From the NCBI GenBank assembly GCA_024236075.1, contig JACKLE010000001.1, forward strand, positions 186,001-250,000: 64,000 nucleotides of DNA, given 5' to 3'. The position numbers were made by a program, and so were the translations under genes. The notes beneath the pieces are model-generated. The model was not told the origin of the DNA and did not search any database. It saw only the letters and a list, made by a program, of their open reading frames with translations. Source of the DNA: Alphaproteobacteria bacterium (GTDB lineage Bacteria; Pseudomonadota; Alphaproteobacteria; JACAEB01). Each line of letters begins with the position of its first letter. Position 1 is the stretch's first letter. This document shows, piece after piece, positions 59,528 through 64,000 of the stretch.

Positions 59528-61716
59528 CGCCATGCCTCCTTCTTGCCGGCCAGGACCTCGCGGTCGACGGGCATCCGCCGCAGGGGAATGCCCGTCGCCG
59601 CGTAGATGGCGTTGCGCAGGGCCGGCGGCCCGGCCGTGGTGCCGGTCTCGCCGATGCCGCCCGGCGCCGCGCCGCTCGCGATGACGTGCACCTCGATCGG
59701 CGGGACCTCGTTGATGCGCAGCATGCGGTAGTCGTTGAAGTTCGACTGCTCGACGCGGCCGTCGCGGATGGTGATCTCGCCGTAGAGGGCGGCGGTCAGG
59801 CCGAAGATGAGCCCGCCCTCGAGCTGCGCGACGACGGTGTCGGGGTTCACCGCGATGCCGGTGTCGACGGCGCAGGTGACGCGGCGCAGACGCACCTCGC
59901 CGCTCGTGTCCACCTCCGCCTCGACGACGGTCGCGATGAAGCTGCCGAACGCGGGCTGCACGCAGACGCCGCGCCCGGCGCGCCTGGGCAGCGCGCCGCC
60001 CCAGCCGGACTTTTCGGCGGCGAGATCGAGCGCGGCCTTCGCGCGCGGCTCCTTGTCGAGCATGTCGCGGCGGAACGCGACCGGGTCCTTGCCGGCCTTC
60101 CGGGCAAGCTCGTCCATGAAGCTTTCGATCGCGAAGACGTTGTTGTTGGGGCCGACCCCGCGCCAAAAGCCGGTCGGCACGCCCTGCGGCTCGGCGCGGA
60201 CATATTCGACGTGGAAGTTCGGGACGTCGTAGGGCATGTCGACGGCACAGTCGATCGCGTCGATGTCGATGCCCTTCTGGAAGGCGGGCGGCAGCCAGCG
60301 CGCGATGATGGACGAGCCGGTGACCTTGTATTTGAGCGCGGCGATCTTCCCCTTCGAGAGCGTGGCGGCGACGGTGTCGCGATAGACGGGGCGATAGACG
60401 TCGTGCCGGATGTCCTCCTCGCGCGTCCACACGACCTTCACGGTCTCGCCGATCATGGCCTGCGCGACGCGCGCGGCGGTCAGCGCCATGTCGGGCTCGA
60501 GGCGGCGGCCGAAGCCCCCGCCGATGTAGTGATTGTGCACGACGACCTTGTCCTGCGGCAGGCCGACAAGGTCGGCCACCGTCTTCTGGACGCGGCTGAT
60601 GACCTGCGTGCCGATCCAGATCTCGCAGGATTCCGGCGTGAGGCGCACGGTGCAGTTCAGCGGCTCCATGGGCGCGTGCGCGAGGAAGGGCATCTCGTAG
60701 GCGGCCTCGATCGCGCCGCCCTTCTTCAACATGCCGTCCGCGTCGCCGACCGATTTGGCGACGGCGCCCTCGTGCGCGCTCGCCTCGCGCAGCGCCGTCC
60801 AGACGTCCTGCGAGGAAACCGACGCGTTCGGCCCGTCGTTCCAGGCGACGGCGAGCGCGGCGAGGCCTGTCTTCGCGGCCCACATATGGTCGCCGACCAC
60901 GGCGACGAGGTCGTCGAGCACCACCACCCGGCGCACGCCCGGCACCGCCATGGCCGCGGCCTCGTCGACATGGGCGACCTTGCCCCCGACGACGGGGCTA
61001 TGCGCGACCGTCGCGATCTTCATGCCGGGCAGCATCGCGTCTATTCCGTAGACGGTCTTTCCGTTCGTCTTGTCCGGCGTGTCGAAGCGCTTCAGCGATT
61101 TGCCGACGAGCCTGAAGTCCTTCGGGTCCTTGAGCGGCGGATCGGCCGGCGGCGAGAGCGCGCTCGCGGCGCCGACGAGCGCGCCATAGGCGAGCCTCTT
61201 CCCCGACTCGGCGTGGACGACCTCGCCGCTCGCGGTCGCGCACGAGGCGGGGTCCACGCCCCATTGCGTCGCGGCGGCCTCGACGAGCATCGCGCGCGCC
61301 GCCGCGCCCGCCGCGCGAAGCGGCATCCAGAAGGCGCGGACGGAGTTCGAATTGCCCGTCACCTGGATGCCGAAGGTGGGATTGGCATAGAGCCTGTCGT
61401 TCGGAGGCGCGTGCTCCAGCGCGACGGACGCGAAATCCGCGTCGAGCTCCTCGGCGAGGATCATCGCGACCGCGGTATAGATGCCCTGGCCCATCTCGAC
61501 CTGCGGCATCGTGAGCGTCGTCCGGCCCGCAGGATCGATGCGGATGAAGGCGTTGGGCGCGAAGGGGCCGGCCGGTTCGTCCGCCGGCTGATCGGGCTCG
61601 CTCTCGGGCTGCGCCCCGGCCGGAACGCGGAAGGCGAGCACGAAGCCTCCGGCGAGCGCGCCGGCGAGGAGCCCCCGGCGCGTCGGGTTCAGCGAGAGGT
61701 TTTCGACGGCTGGCAT
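59524..61716 (-). CDS. IorB-like molybdenum oxidoreductase large subunit
   Basis: A 730-aa xanthine-dehydrogenase-superfamily subunit with a Tat signal (NPTRRGLLAGALAGGFVLAF). The cofactor motif is YIGGGFGRRLEPDMALTA, with PQVEMGQGIYTAVAMILAEE earlier and GEVRLRRVTCAVDTGIAVNP and GGIGETGTTAGPPALRNA at the end. It resembles isoquinoline 1-oxidoreductase/aldehyde dehydrogenase, which oxidise heterocycles or aldehydes in the periplasm. Adjacent small Fe-S subunit and cytochrome complete the complex. Confidence 0.92.
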   Translation of the reverse strand: MPAVENLSLNPTRRGLLAGALAGGFVLAFRVPAGAQPESEPDQPADEPAGPFAPNAFIRIDPAGRTTLTMPQVEMGQGIYTAVAMILAEELDADFASVALEHAPPNDRLYANPTFGIQVTGNSNSVRAFWMPLRAAGAAARAMLVEAAATQWGVDPASCATASGEVVHAESGKRLAYGALVGAASALSPPADPPLKDPKDFRLVGKSLKRFDTPDKTNGKTVYGIDAMLPGMKIATVAHSPVVGGKVAHVDEAAAMAVPGVRRVVVLDDLVAVVGDHMWAAKTGLAALAVAWNDGPNASVSSQDVWTALREASAHEGAVAKSVGDADGMLKKGGAIEAAYEMPFLAHAPMEPLNCTVRLTPESCEIWIGTQVISRVQKTVADLVGLPQDKVVVHNHYIGGGFGRRLEPDMALTAARVAQAMIGETVKVVWTREEDIRHDVYRPVYRDTVAATLSKGKIAALKYKVTGSSIIARWLPPAFQKGIDIDAIDCAVDMPYDVPNFHVEYVRAEPQGVPTGFWRGVGPNNNVFAIESFMDELARKAGKDPVAFRRDMLDKEPRAKAALDLAAEKSGWGGALPRRAGRGVCVQPAFGSFIATVVEAEVDTSGEVRLRRVTCAVDTGIAVNPDTVVAQLEGGLIFGLTAALYGEITIRDGRVEQSNFNDYRMLRINEVPPIEVHVIASGAAPGGIGETGTTAGPPALRNAIYAATGIPLRRMPVDREVLAGKKEAWR

Positions 61717-61726
61717 GGCGGCCTCC

Positions 61727-62197
61727 TCACGCGGCATCGCCGGAGGCCGCGAGCTTGATCGCGGCGCGGATGCGCAAATAGGTACCGCAGCGGCAGATGT
61801 TGCCGGCCATGGCCGCGTCGATGTCGGCATCGTCCGGAGCGGGCGTCTGCGCGAGCAGCGCGGCGGCCGACATGATCTGTCCGGACTGGCAATAGCCGCA
61901 CTGGATGACCTCGAGCGCGAGCCAGGCCATCTGGACGCGCGCGCCCTCCTTCGTCTCGCCGATGCCCTCGATCGTCGTCACCGCCTGCTCGCCGACGGCG
62001 CTCGTGGGCAGGAGGCACGAGCGCACGGGCCTGCCGTCGACATGCACCGTGCAGGCGCCGCATTGCGCGATGCCGCAGCCGAACTTCGTGCCCGTGAGCC
62101 CGATCACGTCGCGCAGCACCCACAGCAGCGGCATGTCGGGCGGCACCGTGACCGCATGCACCTCGCCGTTGATCCGGAGCCTGAAGGTGTCCTGCAT
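61727..62197 (-). CDS. IorA-like 2Fe-2S subunit
   Basis: A 156-aa subunit with two iron-sulfur motifs: FGCGIAQCGACTVHVDGRPV and CGYCQSGQIM with NICRCGTY. It is the electron-transfer partner of the large subunit 10 bases downstream. ATG 62197 has AAGGAG six bases upstream and begins the ferredoxin fold. No signal peptide: as in relatives, it is probably exported with the Tat-bearing large subunit. Confidence 0.93.
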   Translation of the reverse strand: MQDTFRLRINGEVHAVTVPPDMPLLWVLRDVIGLTGTKFGCGIAQCGACTVHVDGRPVRSCLLPTSAVGEQAVTTIEGIGETKEGARVQMAWLALEVIQCGYCQSGQIMSAAALLAQTPAPDDADIDAAMAGNICRCGTYLRIRAAIKLAASGDAA

Positions 62198-62238
62198 GTC
62201 GCGCTCCTTATCCCACCTCGGGGCGGCCGTCCGACGCC

Positions 62239-62664
62239 TCAGCGCAATGTCGCGGCAAGCCCGATCTCGACCGCGGCCAGGGCCTTCGACACCGGGCAGG
62301 TGCGCTTGGCGGTGTCGGCGAGGGCCGCAAACTCCTCCTCGCCGATGCCGGGGACCCGCGCCTGCGTCTCGAGGTCGATGCGCTCGATCGCGAAGCCCTC
62401 CGGCGTCGGCCCGAACGAGACCGTGGCCTTGGTGCGCACGCTCTCCGCCTTGTGCCCCGCCTGCGCCAGGGCCGCCGACAGCGCCATGGAGAAGCAGGCG
62501 GCGTGAGCGGCCGCCAGCAGCTCCTCCGGGTTCGTCCCGGCGCCCGATTCGAAGCGCGACTTGTAGGAATAGGCGCCCTTGAAGGCGCCGCTCCCCAGCG
62601 CGAGGTCGCCCTCGCCGCTCTTGAGGTCGCCGCGCCACTCCGCTTCGGAAACGCGCTTCACCAT
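62239..62664 (-). CDS. OsmC family peroxiredoxin
   Basis: A 141-aa protein with both active cysteines: AAHAACFSMALS and AKRTCPVSKALA. It is a thiol peroxidase of the OsmC/Ohr superfamily that reduces organic hydroperoxides. It lies 17 bases from the DsbA-like gene and so probably shares its transcript. Confidence 0.92.
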   Translation of the reverse strand: MVKRVSEAEWRGDLKSGEGDLALGSGAFKGAYSYKSRFESGAGTNPEELLAAAHAACFSMALSAALAQAGHKAESVRTKATVSFGPTPEGFAIERIDLETQARVPGIGEEEFAALADTAKRTCPVSKALAAVEIGLAATLR

Positions 62665-62681
62665 GGCCCCGGCTCCTTATC

Positions 62682-63230
62682 TCAAGACGACGGCGGCGCC
62701 GCGGCCCGCAGCGCGGCGGCGAAACTGTCCTCATCCGTCCAATTGCCGTCGAAGCGGCGGCCGTTGATGAAGAATGTCGGCGTTCCGTTCACGCCGCTTC
62801 GCACGCCGCTCGTGAAATCGGCGCGAACGCGCTCCTTCGGCCGGCCGCTCTCGAGCGCCTTGCGCAGGTCGCCGGGATCGAGATCGAGCGCGCGCACATA
62901 GGTCAGGAGATGGCCGTCGTCCAAGGCGTCCTGATGCTCGAACAGCATGTCGTGCATCGGCCAGAACCGGCCGCCCATGGCGGCGGCCTCGGCGAGCTCC
63001 GCCGCCGCCGTCGCATGCGGATGAACCTCGGCGAGGGGAAAGTTGCGGAAGACGAAGAGCAGCCCGGCGCCGAGCCGGGCCTGCAGCCGCTTCACGATCG
63101 GATAGGCGCGCCCACAATGCGGGCACTCGTAGTCGCCATATTCGACCAGCGCGATGGCGGCGCCCGCGGAGCCCTGGGCATGGTCCTGCGCGCCGACCGG
63201 AGGATTGAGCCGGCCCTGCTCGCGCGTCAT
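62682..63230 (-). CDS. Cytoplasmic DsbA-family thioredoxin-fold protein
   Basis: A 182-aa protein with the redox motif YECPHCGRAYP and late cis-Pro in NGTPTFFINGRRFDG. No signal peptide is present, so it acts in the cytoplasm, unlike DsbA itself. It overlaps the peroxiredoxin gene by ATGA (63227-63230), which suggests it recycles that enzyme or OsmC. Confidence 0.9.
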   Translation of the reverse strand: MTREQGRLNPPVGAQDHAQGSAGAAIALVEYGDYECPHCGRAYPIVKRLQARLGAGLLFVFRNFPLAEVHPHATAAAELAEAAAMGGRFWPMHDMLFEHQDALDDGHLLTYVRALDLDPGDLRKALESGRPKERVRADFTSGVRSGVNGTPTFFINGRRFDGNWTDEDSFAAALRAAAPPSS

Positions 63231-63727
63231 GCCGTGCGCCTCCCGCCGAGACCCTCGAGGGCGTCCAGGATGCCGTCGGCACCCGGATTGACCTCGATGG
63301 GCGAAAGATAGCTCCAGCGGACAATTCCGTCACCGTCCAGAACGAACAGCGCGCGCTCGGACGTTCCGTCCTGCGCGCGGTAGACGCCATAGGCCCTGGC
63401 GACGGCGCCCTTGGGCTCGAAATCGGCAAGCAGCGGAAACCGCAGGCGGCGCGTCTCGCGAAAGGCCACGTGGCACCATGCGCCGTCGACGGAGATGCCG
63501 AACAGCTCGGCGCCGAGCGCCTGAAACTCCGGCAGGATCTCGTTGTAGAGCGCCATCTGGTCGCCGCAGACCGGGCTCCAGTCGGCGGGATAGAAGGCCA
63601 GCACCACCGGCCGGCCGCGCAGGCTCCGAAGCGAGACCGTCGCGCCCGGCTCGCGGGGCAGGACGAATTCCGGCGCCCGCGCTCCCGCGGCCAGGAGCGA
63701 TCCGTCTGCACGCGCGTTCGCCGTCAT
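63227..63727 (-). CDS. AhpC/TSA-type peroxiredoxin
   Basis: A 166-aa peroxiredoxin with peroxidatic Cys in FYPADWSPVCGDQMALY and a second Cys in DGAWCHVAF that may resolve it. Pattern near AhpE/BCP-type redoxins. The first gene of a three-gene minus-strand unit with the DsbA-like and OsmC genes. ATG 63727 starts the domain. Confidence 0.9.
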   Translation of the reverse strand: MTANARADGSLLAAGARAPEFVLPREPGATVSLRSLRGRPVVLAFYPADWSPVCGDQMALYNEILPEFQALGAELFGISVDGAWCHVAFRETRRLRFPLLADFEPKGAVARAYGVYRAQDGTSERALFVLDGDGIVRWSYLSPIEVNPGADGILDALEGLGGRRTA

Positions 63728-64000
63728 CGCCTGGTCCTCGGCTGCGGGGAAAGTGCAACGCACGCCAACTGTCGCAGGTATCTTGCCGGCCGGGCCGGAC
63801 CCTCGTCGGGCGATCGCCCTCGGGGTCGCGGGACCTTCGGCGCATATCTCGCTCACCTTGGGCGCCGCAATGCAAGGCCAGATTCGAACGCTGAAGAAAT
63901 TCAACGGCCCCACGCGCGAAGGGCAATAGAACGAAAGTATGGGATGCGACGCGGGACGACTTAGGCGCGCGGCGCGGCGGCCATCGGTTCGAGGCTTGCG
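63728..64000. other. Window end, upstream of the peroxiredoxin operon
   Basis: This stretch of 273 bases must hold the promoter of the minus-strand redox operon. No ORF longer than background and no operator could be recognised. Confidence 0.3.

Overview
The window is GC-rich (well over 60 percent G+C by eye), densely coded DNA from an alphaproteobacterium, probably of the Hyphomicrobiales/Rhizobiales type. Evidence for this is the set of alphaproteobacterial families (DUF1491, DUF2336, DUF5330-like, a phasin, RhlG-like reductases, an FbpA/FbpB-type iron transporter) and a tRNA-His with A73 and a G1-U72 pair, the alphaproteobacterial form that lacks the usual G-1. I cannot name the genus.

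Layout. 0-10.8 kb holds lipid and small-molecule metabolism: the end of a BCCT transporter, an SDR, a lipoprotein, a single-chain biotin-dependent acyl-CoA carboxylase, an amidase, an alpha/beta-hydrolase that has lost its serine nucleophile, and a tandem pair of RhlG-like reductases. 10.8-16.4 kb is an envelope-stress module: ECF sigma factor, probable anti-sigma factor and Spy/CpxP-like protein, divergent from a MacAB-type exporter whose adaptor carries its own LTxxQ helical insert. 16.4-25.7 kb holds SufE, small exported proteins, a PAS histidine kinase, DUF1491 and DUF2336 proteins, a class III aminotransferase, a PqiA-like protein and small lipoproteins. 26-45.3 kb holds an archaeal/eukaryal-type ProRS, an AbrB/PIN toxin-antitoxin pair, ChrA, a large exported protein, TusA, a FATP-like acyl-CoA synthetase, an HSL-type esterase, YihY, AsmA, iron-uptake genes with Fur-like sites, and a phasin.

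45.44-54.91 kb is an integrated mobile element in the 3' end of tRNA-His. It is bounded by 50-bp perfect direct repeats and carries a tyrosine recombinase next to the right end, paired integrase arm-type sites at both ends, an AlpA-like regulator, a RepA/RecA-like ATPase beside an iteron-and-palindrome origin-like region, an HK97-type capsid protein and a P27-like small terminase. No portal, large terminase, protease or tail gene is present. It looks like a phage satellite. Its left arm carries an Abi_2 (AbiD/AbiF) abortive-infection gene. The Shine-Dalgarno of that gene is buried in a 15-bp hairpin and is followed by an AUU codon instead of a normal start. This element is the most interesting part of the window.

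55-64 kb returns to chromosomal redox metabolism: a thiolase; a sulfite-oxidase-like molybdoprotein with an FAD/NAD reductase and a DUF6510 zinc-ribbon protein in overlapping order; an IorA/IorB-type molybdenum oxidoreductase with a triheme cytochrome c; and an OsmC, DsbA-like and peroxiredoxin operon.
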